NCBI GenBank assembly: GCA_021323945.1
Contig: JAJPKA010000014.1
Span: 1 to 64,000 of the forward strand
DNA: 64,000 nucleotides
Source of the DNA: Pseudomonadota bacterium
GTDB taxonomy: Bacteria > Desulfobacterota > Binatia > Binatales > Binataceae
Reading direction: 5' to 3'
This document shows positions 47,561-56,494 of this stretch, piece by piece. The notes under the pieces were generated by a model that saw only the letters and a program-made list of their open reading frames with translations, searched no databases and had not been told where the DNA came from. The first letter of the stretch is position 1. Each line of letters opens with the position of its first letter. The position numbers and the translations under genes are program-made.

Positions 47561-49522
47561 ATGCATGGCGCCGAAATAACTCCTCAAGCCGGTTCGCCGG
47601 ATGTTTCACCGCGTGACGAATTTGGTGCAAGGCTGGCTTTCGCCATCAGGCGTGCCCAGGAATGGTTGATCGAGCGGCAGCATCCCGAAGGTTACTGGCA
47701 GGCCGCGCTCGAGGCTAATGGCGAAATGAACGCCGAATTCATCATCTTCAATCGCTTCATGGGTGTCGATCCCGAACCCGCCCTCGACGCGCGACTCAAA
47801 AAACATCTGCTCGACATTCAACAGCCGGATGGTTCGTGGGCGTTGTTCCCTGGAGCCGAGGGCCATCTGTCGACCACCATTGAAGCATATTTCGCTCTGA
47901 AACTCGTTGGCATGCGAGCCGGTGACGAGCCAATGATGCGCGCTCGACGCTGGGTTCTTGCGCGAGGCGGTATCGCACGAGCCGGAACTTTGGCGCGTTT
48001 TTATCTGGCGGCGATGAACCAGGTGCCATGGGATGCAACACCCGTGCTGCCGGTTGAATTGGTTCTGTTGCCAAGCTGGTTCCCGTTCAACATGTACGAG
48101 CTCTCATCGTGGGCCCGAGGAACGCTCTTCGCACTGATGGTGCTACAGGCCCAGAGACCCACCGTATCGGTGGACTGGCGCCAGGGCGTGCTTGAGCTTT
48201 ACGTACAACCGCCGCACTTTACCAAGTTTAAGCTGCCGCGCGGAGCGAGACTTCTGTCGCTCCGAAATGCACTGTTGGTTAGCGACAAGCTATTGCGCTG
48301 GTATGACCGCAGCCATCATCCGCGATTGCGTGAGCGTGCGCTGCGCCATGCCGAGCAGTGGTTGCTGGAACACCAGGATGCCAATGGGTCATGGGGCGGG
48401 ATCGAGCCCTGTTATCTGCTGAGTCCAATGGCATTGAAGGCCCTCGGCTACCGAAACCATCATCCGGTGATTGCGAAGGCGCTCTCAGCAGTACGGGAAC
48501 TGATCTGGGACTACGGCGACTCAATTCTCTACCAACCGTGCGTGTCACCTAACTGGGATACGGCATTGGCGGCAAAAGCACTGCTCGACTCGGGGATGAG
48601 CGCGCAGCATTCCGCCCTGCGGGCCGCTGCCAAGTGGCTGCTGGATCATCAAATCTTCAGACGCGGCGATTGGGCGATCAAGCGTCCCAACCTGGCGCCA
48701 GGTGGTTGGGCGTTCGAATTCTTTAATGATTGGTACCCGGATGTAGATGACTCAGCGGTAATCCTGATGGTACTGGCGCGTGCAGCCTGTGACGATGAAG
48801 CTCGCCGCCAGTTATCTGTGAAAGCCGGTGCAAACTGGGTTATGGGCATGCAGTCCAAAAATGGTGGGTTTGCAGCCTTTGACCCTGACAATGACGCGCA
48901 ATGGCTCAATCATGTGCCATTTGCTGACGTCGAAGCCTCGACCGACCCGCCCTGCGCTGATTTGACCGGCAGAGTCTTGGAGATGATGGCGGAAGTGGGT
49001 TACACCGCCGCTCACCCTGTCGCCCGCCGTGCTATCGCCTGGCTCAAACACGACCAAAAACCGGATGGTTCGTGGTGGGGAAGATGGGGTGTTTGCTACA
49101 TCTATGGAACCTTCTCGGCGCTTTCCGGTTTGCGCGCCATTGGTTTGAATGTCACCGAACCATGGATACGGCGGGCGGTTGAATGGCTCAAGTCGGTACA
49201 AAATCCTGACGGCGGCTGGGGTGAGACCTGTGCCGCCGATCGCGACCCGGCCCTAAAGGGCAAGGGGCGTAGTACGGCGTCACAAACTGCATGGGCCGTA
49301 ATCGGATTGCTCGCGGGCGAGGATGAGCTCAGCGAATCGCTGATCAGAGGGGTCCAGTGGTTGCTCGAGCATCAGACCCCAGAGGGTAGTTGGGAAGAAG
49401 CCGAATTCACCGGCACAGGTTTTCCCAACCATTTTTACCTTCGCTACCACATGTATGCCCATTACTTTCCCCTGATGGCACTAGGGCGCCTGAGACGGCG
49501 GCTAGCGGGGACGGCCATGTAA
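47561..49522 (+). CDS. shc: Squalene-hopene cyclase
   Basis: A 653-residue enzyme with the catalytic DVDD motif at 394-397 (middle Asp396 is the acid) in NDWYPDVDDSAV. Several QW-type repeats are visible (for example QQPDGSWALFPG, KPDGSWWGRWG, NPDGGWGETC). The double alpha-barrel organisation fits, and so does its length. It cyclises squalene to hopene and diplopterol in one step at the inner membrane. A single copy is here. It is followed after 14 bp by dxr. Confidence 0.97.
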   Translation: MHGAEITPQAGSPDVSPRDEFGARLAFAIRRAQEWLIERQHPEGYWQAALEANGEMNAEFIIFNRFMGVDPEPALDARLKKHLLDIQQPDGSWALFPGAEGHLSTTIEAYFALKLVGMRAGDEPMMRARRWVLARGGIARAGTLARFYLAAMNQVPWDATPVLPVELVLLPSWFPFNMYELSSWARGTLFALMVLQAQRPTVSVDWRQGVLELYVQPPHFTKFKLPRGARLLSLRNALLVSDKLLRWYDRSHHPRLRERALRHAEQWLLEHQDANGSWGGIEPCYLLSPMALKALGYRNHHPVIAKALSAVRELIWDYGDSILYQPCVSPNWDTALAAKALLDSGMSAQHSALRAAAKWLLDHQIFRRGDWAIKRPNLAPGGWAFEFFNDWYPDVDDSAVILMVLARAACDDEARRQLSVKAGANWVMGMQSKNGGFAAFDPDNDAQWLNHVPFADVEASTDPPCADLTGRVLEMMAEVGYTAAHPVARRAIAWLKHDQKPDGSWWGRWGVCYIYGTFSALSGLRAIGLNVTEPWIRRAVEWLKSVQNPDGGWGETCAADRDPALKGKGRSTASQTAWAVIGLLAGEDELSESLIRGVQWLLEHQTPEGSWEEAEFTGTGFPNHFYLRYHMYAHYFPLMALGRLRRRLAGTAM

Positions 49523-49536
49523 ACTTGAGGATACCA

Positions 49537-50712
49537 ATGAAGTCCATCGCAATCCTCGGCTCTACGGGATCGGTTGGCAAAACTACTTTGGACATCGTGA
49601 GCCGGTTCCCCGATCGCTTCCGCGTGGTCGCGATGGCGGCCGGCAGTAACGTCGAGCTGTTGTCGGAACAGGTTCAACGCTTCGACCCGGAACTGGTGTC
49701 GGTTGCGACTCCCGAACTCGCAATTGAACTGGCAGCGCGCGTTAGGCCCAAGCGTCCCACTGTCCTCTATGGTAATGACGGTGCGGTGGCTGTCGCGACT
49801 CATCCGAAGGCTGAACTGGTAATGTCGGCAATGGTGGGTGCGCTAGGCCTGCGACCAACGCTCTCTGCAATCCGCAGTGGCAAAGACATCGCCTTCGCCA
49901 ATAAGGAGGTGCTGGTCGTCGCGGGTGAGTTGGTGACACGGGCGGTGCGCGACAGCGGCGTGCGGCTGCTTCCGGTTGACAGCGAACACAACGCGATTTT
50001 CCAGTGTCTCCAGGGCAGGCCTGCCGACACTGTCAAGCGGGTAATTCTCACGGCTTCAGGTGGACCATTCCGACAATGGCCAGCGGAAAGATTCGCGTGC
50101 ATTACAGTCGAAGACGCGCTGAAGCATCCGACGTGGCAGATGGGCAATAAGATTACAATCGATTCCGCGACTCTCATGAACAAGGGGCTTGAGGTTATCG
50201 AAGCGCACTGGCTCTTCAACCTCGAAGCCGAGCAGATTTCGGTGTTGATTCATCCTCAAAGTATCGTCCACTCGATGGTGGAGATGGTGGATGGAGCTGT
50301 TATTGCGGAAATGGCGATAACCGACATGGCGATTCCGGTCGCCTTCGCGCTGGCTTATCCGGAGCGTCTTGAGTTGGGCCATCTCAAGCCGTTGTCTCTG
50401 CTCGATCATGACCATCTGGCGTTCGAAGAGCCCGACCTGAATCGGTTTCCCTGCCTCAGGTTAGGTTATGAAGCGCTGCGTGCCGGCGGCACCATGGCGG
50501 CCTGCCTGAACGCAGCAAACGAAGAGCTGGTTGCCGGGTTTCTTGCAGGCCAAACCAGGTTTGTAGACATACCTCGCCATCTGGAAACAGTGATGCTTCG
50601 TCATCACAATTCTGCGGCGCATTCCCTCGAAGATTTCCTGGAAGCCGATCAGTGGGCACGAACCATGGCGCATGAACTGATGGGGACCAGGCCCCGACGG
50701 TTTTGGGCGTGA
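49537..50712 (+). CDS. dxr: 1-deoxy-D-xylulose-5-phosphate reductoisomerase
   Basis: A 391-residue MEP-pathway enzyme from the ATG at 49537 with TTGAGG upstream. NADPH-binding GSTGSVGKTTLDIV, the substrate and metal block KDIAFANKEVLV with LPVDSEHNAIFQCLQG, and TIDSATLMNKGLEVIEAHWLF are all in place. It makes 2-C-methylerythritol 4-phosphate, feeding isoprenoid supply. Its presence inside a hopanoid locus suggests that precursor flow is co-controlled with hopanoid synthesis. Its TGA overlaps the GTG start of hpnC (GTGA). Confidence 0.97.
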   Translation: MKSIAILGSTGSVGKTTLDIVSRFPDRFRVVAMAAGSNVELLSEQVQRFDPELVSVATPELAIELAARVRPKRPTVLYGNDGAVAVATHPKAELVMSAMVGALGLRPTLSAIRSGKDIAFANKEVLVVAGELVTRAVRDSGVRLLPVDSEHNAIFQCLQGRPADTVKRVILTASGGPFRQWPAERFACITVEDALKHPTWQMGNKITIDSATLMNKGLEVIEAHWLFNLEAEQISVLIHPQSIVHSMVEMVDGAVIAEMAITDMAIPVAFALAYPERLELGHLKPLSLLDHDHLAFEEPDLNRFPCLRLGYEALRAGGTMAACLNAANEELVAGFLAGQTRFVDIPRHLETVMLRHHNSAAHSLEDFLEADQWARTMAHELMGTRPRRFWA

Positions 50713-51659
50713 ACGGTCAGTTCAAACACGTGAGCGATCATCTGTCGCAGGCCCGACCTGCGATCGCGCCTGCGGCCGGTGGTGAATGGGGCGCGGCTCT
50801 GCGAGCGCCAAACGAATTTTCGGAAGTGGCGGCCGCTTACGCCTGGTGTACGAAGCTGGCCCGCTCACATTATGAGAATTTCACCATCGCCTCGTGGCTG
50901 ATGCCGCGGCAGATGCGCCGGCATGTTCATGCTATTTACGCCTTTGCCCGGATCGCCGACGATTTCGCAGATGAACAGCACAGCCTTGCGCGATTGGACG
51001 AATGGCAGCGGGAGCTGGAACTGGCCTACGACGGGGCGCCGCGTCACCCGGTGATGGTGGCTCTGGCTGACACGGTAAAACGTTTCGCTATTCCACCGGA
51101 CCCTTTCCTGGATCTGCTCACGGCCTTTCGTTCGGATGTCAACTTCCGTGGATTCGAGACGATGGCGGATCTGCTGGGCTACACCCGTTGTTCCGCGAAT
51201 CCGGTCGGACGCTTGGTGCTTTATCTTTTCGGCTTCCGCGATCCCGAGCGCCAGCGCTTGTCGGACTTGATCTGCACTGGGCTACAACTCGCCAATTTTT
51301 GGCAGGACGTTGCTATCGACATTGCGAAAGGTCGAATCTACTTTCCACGCCAGGACATGGAACAGTATTCGGTTACGGACGCGGATCTGCGCGAGGGGCG
51401 AGTAACGGCGGAGTTCATTGAACTGATGCGGCACGAGGTTTTGCGGGCCCGCGAAATGCTGTTGGCTGGATCAGCCTTGAGTACTCTCGTCGGGCCCGAT
51501 TTGCGCCGCGATGTCCTGATGTTTGCCGGTGGTGGACTGGCGATTCTGCGCGCCATCGAACGCGCCCGTTATGATGTGTTCCACGCGCGTCCCAAGCTCA
51601 CCAGGCTGGACTATCTCAGATTGGGATGGCACGCGGTGGGTGGGCGCCTGCGCCTCTGA
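50709..51659 (+). CDS. hpnC: Hydroxysqualene synthase (HpnC)
   Basis: About 316 residues from a GTG at 50709 overlapping the dxr stop. It belongs to the squalene/phytoene synthase fold. Asp-rich motifs are ARIADDFADEQ and DVAIDIAKGRIYFP. HpnC takes presqualene diphosphate, formed by HpnD, to hydroxysqualene. Assigned as HpnC rather than HpnD by sequence style and order (C before D). The next gene, hpnD, begins 20 bp downstream. Confidence 0.92.
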   Translation: MNGQFKHVSDHLSQARPAIAPAAGGEWGAALRAPNEFSEVAAAYAWCTKLARSHYENFTIASWLMPRQMRRHVHAIYAFARIADDFADEQHSLARLDEWQRELELAYDGAPRHPVMVALADTVKRFAIPPDPFLDLLTAFRSDVNFRGFETMADLLGYTRCSANPVGRLVLYLFGFRDPERQRLSDLICTGLQLANFWQDVAIDIAKGRIYFPRQDMEQYSVTDADLREGRVTAEFIELMRHEVLRAREMLLAGSALSTLVGPDLRRDVLMFAGGGLAILRAIERARYDVFHARPKLTRLDYLRLGWHAVGGRLRL

Positions 51660-51678
51660 AAACAGCCTGGAGTCTGAC

Positions 51679-52551
51679 ATGACTGCGAGTCAGGCGCACG
51701 AAGCGGACTACCGCCGGTGTGCGGAAATAACGCGCCGCGCATCTTCGAACTTTTACTACGCGTTCATGTTATTGCCATTCGAGCGGCGCCGTGCGCTCTA
51801 TTCAGTCTATGCCTTCTGTCGGTTCATCGACGATATCGCCGACACTGACGGTGTGAGCAACCCGGCGGAGATGCTGACGCGCTGGCGCGAGGAACTGGAT
51901 AGAGTCTTCAGGGGCTCACCCTCGCGAGCGATCTCGCGGGCGCTTAGCGAGAGCGTCCACCGCTTTAATATTCCCCGACAACACTTCGAGGACGTAATAG
52001 ACGGGGTCGAAATGGATCTGACGCGTCGGCGATATCCAACCTTCGACGAACTGCAGCTCTATTGCCGTCGCGTTGCATCAGCGGTCGGGCTGATTTGCAT
52101 CGAGATTTTCGGTTATCGGAATCCCTCTGCCCGACGTTATGCCGAATATCTGGGTATGGCCTTTCAGCTGACCAATATCATTCGCGACGTAGGTGAGGAC
52201 GCGGCGCGCGGGCGGATTTATTTGCCGCTCGAAGATCTTGCCCGATTCCAGGTTTCCGAGGCTGAGATCCTCAATTCTGTATATGGGGAGCGCTTCCGCA
52301 AGTTAGCGGCATTTGAAGCGCAACGTGCCCGCCTATACTACCGGGAAGCAGAACAGGCTTTGGCTCAGGAAGATCGCCTGTCGATGCTCCCTGCAGAAGG
52401 GATGAGGCTGATCTATGCGAGATTGCTGGAACGCATCGCCCGTGGCGGTTATCGGGTGTTGGACCATCGCATCACGCTCTCGGCTCCGCACAAGCTCTAT
52501 CTGATCGGGCGGGCATGGGCTGGAAGCCGTTTTCGACGGTCTCTGAATTAG
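51679..52551 (+). CDS. hpnD: Presqualene diphosphate synthase (HpnD)
   Basis: A 290-residue protein from the ATG at 51679. The substrate-binding Asp motifs are RFIDDIADTDG and DVGEDAARGRIYLP, with SVYAFCRF, typical of the HpnD branch. It condenses two farnesyl diphosphates to presqualene diphosphate. The HpnCDE route to squalene replaces the eukaryotic single enzyme. About 40 bp separate it from hpnE. Confidence 0.93.
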   Translation: MTASQAHEADYRRCAEITRRASSNFYYAFMLLPFERRRALYSVYAFCRFIDDIADTDGVSNPAEMLTRWREELDRVFRGSPSRAISRALSESVHRFNIPRQHFEDVIDGVEMDLTRRRYPTFDELQLYCRRVASAVGLICIEIFGYRNPSARRYAEYLGMAFQLTNIIRDVGEDAARGRIYLPLEDLARFQVSEAEILNSVYGERFRKLAAFEAQRARLYYREAEQALAQEDRLSMLPAEGMRLIYARLLERIARGGYRVLDHRITLSAPHKLYLIGRAWAGSRFRRSLN

Positions 52552-52593
52552 TTCCTTCATCATTGCCACCTCAGCCAGGTTAACCATCAAAGC

Positions 52594-53952
52594 GTGCACC
52601 AGCCTGACATAGTCATCATCGGCGGCGGCTTCGCCGGTTTGAGTGCCGCTGTAGCTTTGGCCGAAAGAGGACTCGGCGTCACGCTGCTCGAGGCCAAACC
52701 AACGCTGGGCGGACGGGCTTATTCCTTTGAAGATGCGGAGAGTGGCGACCTGGTCGACAACGGCCAGCATGTGATGATGGGTTGTTATCATGAGACGCTG
52801 GATTTTCTCGACAAGATCGGGACCCGCGACCGACTGATTGTTCAACGTGATCTCGAAATTGAGGTGCTTGATGGGCCGGGGCGCCCCGCGCTACTCAAGA
52901 CTGCAGCATTGCCTGGACCTTTTCATATCGCTGCAGGAGTTATGCGTTACAAGCATCTGTCCCTCCGTGAGCGACTCGGAGTGCTGAGCGCAGGACTGCG
53001 ACTCCTGCATATGCGGCGTTTTGCCCCTGACCAGCTGAGGCGGATGACCGTTGCCGAATTCATGACGGCGACCGCCCAGGGCGAGCAGGCGCGGCGGACA
53101 TTCTGGCATCCCCTGGCGGTTGCGACGCTCAACGAGCAGCCCGAATTGGCCTCCGCGGCCTTGCTCGCGCAAGTGCTCAAGCGCGCATTTTTTGCGCGCC
53201 GCGCCGATTCGGCCTTCCTGTATCCGAGGGTGGGGCTAAGCGATCTTTATTGCGCCGCCGCGCGAGAATTTATTGAAAGGCATGGTGGCCAGGTCGCAAG
53301 CCACCGAATCGTCGATCGGCTGGAGTTCACCGACGGCCTCATATCCGGAATACGGCTCCGCGACGGAACTGGCTTGCGGGCCTCCTATGTTATCGCTGCA
53401 GTCCCGCCGCCTCAGCTATGCCGATTACTACCGGATACCATTGCGCGCGACCAGTTTTTTGCGCGCATCGAGGGACTTAAAAGTTCACCCATCATCTGCC
53501 TCCATGTATGGCTCGATCGGGAAGTTACTAATTCAGCATTTGTGGGTTTCGTGGGCACGGTGACTCAGTGGCTGTTTAACAAGCGCCGTATCTTTCGTCG
53601 ACACGGAGCCCGGCATCCTGGATACCTTAGCTTCGTGATCAGCGGTGCCAGCGAATTGGCTGATCTCCCGAACGATGAGCTGCTTAAGATGGTCATGAGC
53701 GACCTGCGTGCAATGGTACCAGCGGCGCGGTCTGCGCGGCTCATAAAGGCGCTTGTGCTGAAGGAGAAACATGCAACGTTTGCACCCGATCCTGTTTCTG
53801 ATGCGGCCCGGCCAACCGTCAAAACCGTCGTGCCAAATCTTTATTTGGCTGGCGACTGGATTCAGACGGGTCTGCCGGCAACGATCGAGAGTGCAGTGAT
53901 TGCCGGACGCTCAGCCGCCGCGGCTATCCAAAGGCGTATAACCAATAGTTGA
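52594..53952 (+). CDS. hpnE: Hydroxysqualene reductase (HpnE), FAD-dependent
   Basis: A 452-residue protein from a GTG at 52594. The FAD-binding GGGFAGLSAAVALAERG is at the N-terminus and the family end LYLAGDWIQTGLPATIESAVIAGRSAA is intact. HpnE reduces hydroxysqualene to squalene. The previous annotation name, squalene-associated FAD-dependent desaturase, refers to the same family. Its TGA overlaps the ATG of hpnA (TGATG). Confidence 0.95.
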   Translation: MHQPDIVIIGGGFAGLSAAVALAERGLGVTLLEAKPTLGGRAYSFEDAESGDLVDNGQHVMMGCYHETLDFLDKIGTRDRLIVQRDLEIEVLDGPGRPALLKTAALPGPFHIAAGVMRYKHLSLRERLGVLSAGLRLLHMRRFAPDQLRRMTVAEFMTATAQGEQARRTFWHPLAVATLNEQPELASAALLAQVLKRAFFARRADSAFLYPRVGLSDLYCAAAREFIERHGGQVASHRIVDRLEFTDGLISGIRLRDGTGLRASYVIAAVPPPQLCRLLPDTIARDQFFARIEGLKSSPIICLHVWLDREVTNSAFVGFVGTVTQWLFNKRRIFRRHGARHPGYLSFVISGASELADLPNDELLKMVMSDLRAMVPAARSARLIKALVLKEKHATFAPDPVSDAARPTVKTVVPNLYLAGDWIQTGLPATIESAVIAGRSAAAAIQRRITNS

Positions 53953-54953
53953 TGAGCACACGCGTCGCTCTCGTGACAGGGGCCAATGGTTTTGTGGGTT
54001 GCCATCTAGTGCGCGCCCTGCTTGCTCAAGGCATTTCCGTGCGCGCCCTGGTCCGCACAGATGCCGATCGGCGGGGGCTGGCGGGCTTGGACTGCGAGTT
54101 TGCTTTTGCCGACATCCGCGATCGTGAGGCAGTCGAGCGGGCCGTGCGCGGCTGTGAGTACGTCTATCACGTTGCGGCGGACTACCGGCTTTGGGTGGTG
54201 GATGAAACTGCTATGTTTGCCACGAATGTCGATGGCACGCGCAATGTCATTGCGGCCGCTCAAGCCGCCAAAGTCCGCCGTATAGTCCACACCAGCACCG
54301 TCGGTACCTTGGGAATCGGCGCCGACGGGATCGGCCGTGAAGATACCCCCGTGGGAGTCGAGATGATGGTGGGTGCCTATAAACGTTCGAAGTTCATGGC
54401 CGAGCGTGAAGCAATGAAGGCGGCACAGGCGGGAATCCCGGTTGTGATAGTCAACCCTTCAACACCGATCGGGCCCTATGATTACAAGCCGACCCCGACC
54501 GGACGGATCATCGTGGACTTTCTCCGCCGCCGGATGCCCGCCTATATCGATACCGGGTTAAATTTGGTTGCGGCGGAAGATTGTGCACGCGGCCACATAT
54601 TGGCTTGTGAGCAGGGCCGTATTGGTGAGAAGTACATCCTGGGCGGCGAAAACCTTACTTTAGAGGAGATGTTCGCGCGACTGTCGCGCCTCTCCGGAGT
54701 GCCCGCCCCGCGCGTGAGACTGCCGCTGACAGTTGCGTTCGGATTCGCGCTGGTGGCCGAGGCGGTCTCACGTACGCTTACTCATCGACCCCCGAGAGCC
54801 AGTCTTACCGAGGTCAGAATGGCCCGCAAGAAAATGTTCTTCGACTCATCGAAAGCCTCGATGGAATTAGGATACCGGCCTGGTCCCATCGATGATGCCT
54901 TACGCAGAGCTATTGAATTCTTCCGAACTCACGGCTATGTCGGCGACTGCTGA
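53952..54953 (+). CDS. hpnA: Hopanoid-associated sugar epimerase/dehydratase (HpnA)
   Basis: A 333-residue SDR protein from the ATG at 53952. The NAD motif GANGFVGCHLVRALL is near the N-terminus, and the catalytic Tyr-Lys pair is in GAYKRSKFMAE. HpnA proteins act on sugar nucleotides in hopanoid locus contexts, though their exact reaction is not well settled. Its TGA shares a base with the ATG of the CruF-like gene, so the two are coupled. Confidence 0.9.
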   Translation: MSTRVALVTGANGFVGCHLVRALLAQGISVRALVRTDADRRGLAGLDCEFAFADIRDREAVERAVRGCEYVYHVAADYRLWVVDETAMFATNVDGTRNVIAAAQAAKVRRIVHTSTVGTLGIGADGIGREDTPVGVEMMVGAYKRSKFMAEREAMKAAQAGIPVVIVNPSTPIGPYDYKPTPTGRIIVDFLRRRMPAYIDTGLNLVAAEDCARGHILACEQGRIGEKYILGGENLTLEEMFARLSRLSGVPAPRVRLPLTVAFGFALVAEAVSRTLTHRPPRASLTEVRMARKKMFFDSSKASMELGYRPGPIDDALRRAIEFFRTHGYVGDC

Positions 54954-55855
54954 TGTATCTGCTGCTTTCAACGATCGCATTGCGCCCCTACGTCTTTGTT
55001 TTCCTAGTCGCCTTCTTGCTCATATCGATCAGTAATTTTGGTGTCCGTACGACCTTACTGTTCTCGCTCCTGACGTACTCTATAGGCTTTCTCTGTGAAT
55101 ACAGTTCGGTGCACAACGGATTCCCATTTGGTTTGTACCACTACGTTGAAGCTACGCGAGGCAAAGAGCTATGGGTGTTCGGCATTCCCTTCTTTGATTC
55201 GATTTCATACACATTTCTGGCATTTGCCAGTTATACGGTTGCGCTCTTACTATGCTCGCCGCTTTATCGACAAGGTTGGGATCTGCGAGTGCTCGATACC
55301 TGGCAGATTCGGCGTTCGCCCCGTGTCTGGTTGATGGCGGCGATGTTGATGGTAATGGTTGATCTGGTGGTTGACCCCTTGAGCGTGCTGGGTGAGCACT
55401 GGTTTTTGGGAAAGATTTTCTGGTACGACCCACCGGGCCCTCACTTCGGGGTTCCCATTAGCAACTATTTGGGCTGGTTCTTAGTAGCAGCCGCCAGCAT
55501 CGGAGCTTTCCAGATGCTCGATTACGGGCTTAACCGTGGGCCTGGCAAACCGCTCGGTGTCGTGACCGCCATCCCCTCTCGTGCGCTGCTGGGACCGCTG
55601 CTCTATGGCGGTATCGTCACGTTCGCGATTACGATGCTTTTCATGATTCATGCCGCTCATATTGCGTGGGCGAGCGTTTTCATCTTCCTGCCGTTTGTGG
55701 CTATGCTTTTGCACACGATGACACGAGCCGAATCCTATGGCAGCGACGAGGCTATCTCGCGACATCTAGCGGATTTTCCCTTCAATCGCGACCGATTTGA
55801 CCCTGCTGTGATGGCTCGCTCGTGTTCGTTGAGCGCGGCACCCGGCACCGATTGA
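54953..55855 (+). CDS. CruF/DUF422-like multi-pass membrane protein coupled to hpnA
   Basis: A 300-residue protein with about seven hydrophobic helices, starting at an ATG that overlaps the hpnA stop. It resembles carotenoid 1,2-hydratase-type proteins (CruF, DUF422): FLCEYSSVHNGFPFGLYHYVE in the first part and DLVVDPLSVLGEHW in the second carry the polar motifs in membrane context (Glu, His, Asp). CruF adds water to a terminal isoprene double bond. Here the neighbours make hopanoids, so a hydration or related reaction on squalene, hopene or a carotenoid is plausible. Function unproven. Confidence 0.75.
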   Translation: MYLLLSTIALRPYVFVFLVAFLLISISNFGVRTTLLFSLLTYSIGFLCEYSSVHNGFPFGLYHYVEATRGKELWVFGIPFFDSISYTFLAFASYTVALLLCSPLYRQGWDLRVLDTWQIRRSPRVWLMAAMLMVMVDLVVDPLSVLGEHWFLGKIFWYDPPGPHFGVPISNYLGWFLVAAASIGAFQMLDYGLNRGPGKPLGVVTAIPSRALLGPLLYGGIVTFAITMLFMIHAAHIAWASVFIFLPFVAMLLHTMTRAESYGSDEAISRHLADFPFNRDRFDPAVMARSCSLSAAPGTD

Positions 55856-55949
55856 GGGCAAAGCGACGGCTACCAAAAGAACCGTGTTGCGGACTTCAGG
55901 GCTACCGCTTTTTTAGAATATGCGGAGCGGGCCGAACTTGCTTGCTCAC

Positions 55950-56366
55950 CTAATTGACGCGTTCGAGCACTACCACCGGAATCTGGCGCGTGGTCTTTTT
56001 TTGATAATCGTAAAAAATGTTCATTCTGTCGGCCTGGAGCTTGAAAAGCCGATCTCGTTCTTCACCACTGACAATCCGCGCTCGCGCCTCAAACCGTTGC
56101 GTCCCGACCTCGACTGTCACCATTCGATTAGCCTCGGGGTTGCAAAACCAGGCCGGATTGTGCGGTGAACCAGCAAAGGACGCGATTACAAAAATCCGGT
56201 CGCCGTCCTGGGAATAAGCCAGCGGCTTCGTTATCTTGCGACCAGTCTTCCTCCCCGTTGTGGTCAGGAGGAGTAGCGGAACCCCTTCCATCTGGCCACC
56301 CACCTTGCCCTGGTTGGCGCGAAACTCAGCAATAACCTTCTGATTGAACTCGTTTAATTCCGACAT
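55950..56366 (-). CDS. Ddn-type (deazaflavin-dependent nitroreductase) family protein
   Basis: A 138-residue protein from the ATG at 56366, with GGAGGAAAA just upstream. The motif LLTTTGRKTGRKITKPL and HNPAWFCNPEAN, then VEVGTQRFEARARIV, are characteristic of F420-binding split-barrel proteins related to mycobacterial Ddn. It probably reduces quinones or fatty acids with reduced F420; the substrate is unknown. Its 3' end faces the CruF-like gene. The frame is open far upstream, but only the part from 56366 matches the family. Confidence 0.88.
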   Translation of the reverse strand: MSELNEFNQKVIAEFRANQGKVGGQMEGVPLLLLTTTGRKTGRKITKPLAYSQDGDRIFVIASFAGSPHNPAWFCNPEANRMVTVEVGTQRFEARARIVSGEERDRLFKLQADRMNIFYDYQKKTTRQIPVVVLERVN

Positions 56367-56494
56367 GTTTTCCTCCCGGACCGAACCTCGATTGGTCTCG
56401 CGAACAGCCTCATACAAAGACAGGCAGTATGGCAAGCGACTCGCCCGAGCCAGAGGGACCTGACAGCATGATCGCTGGTCGAGCTGAGTCACAT

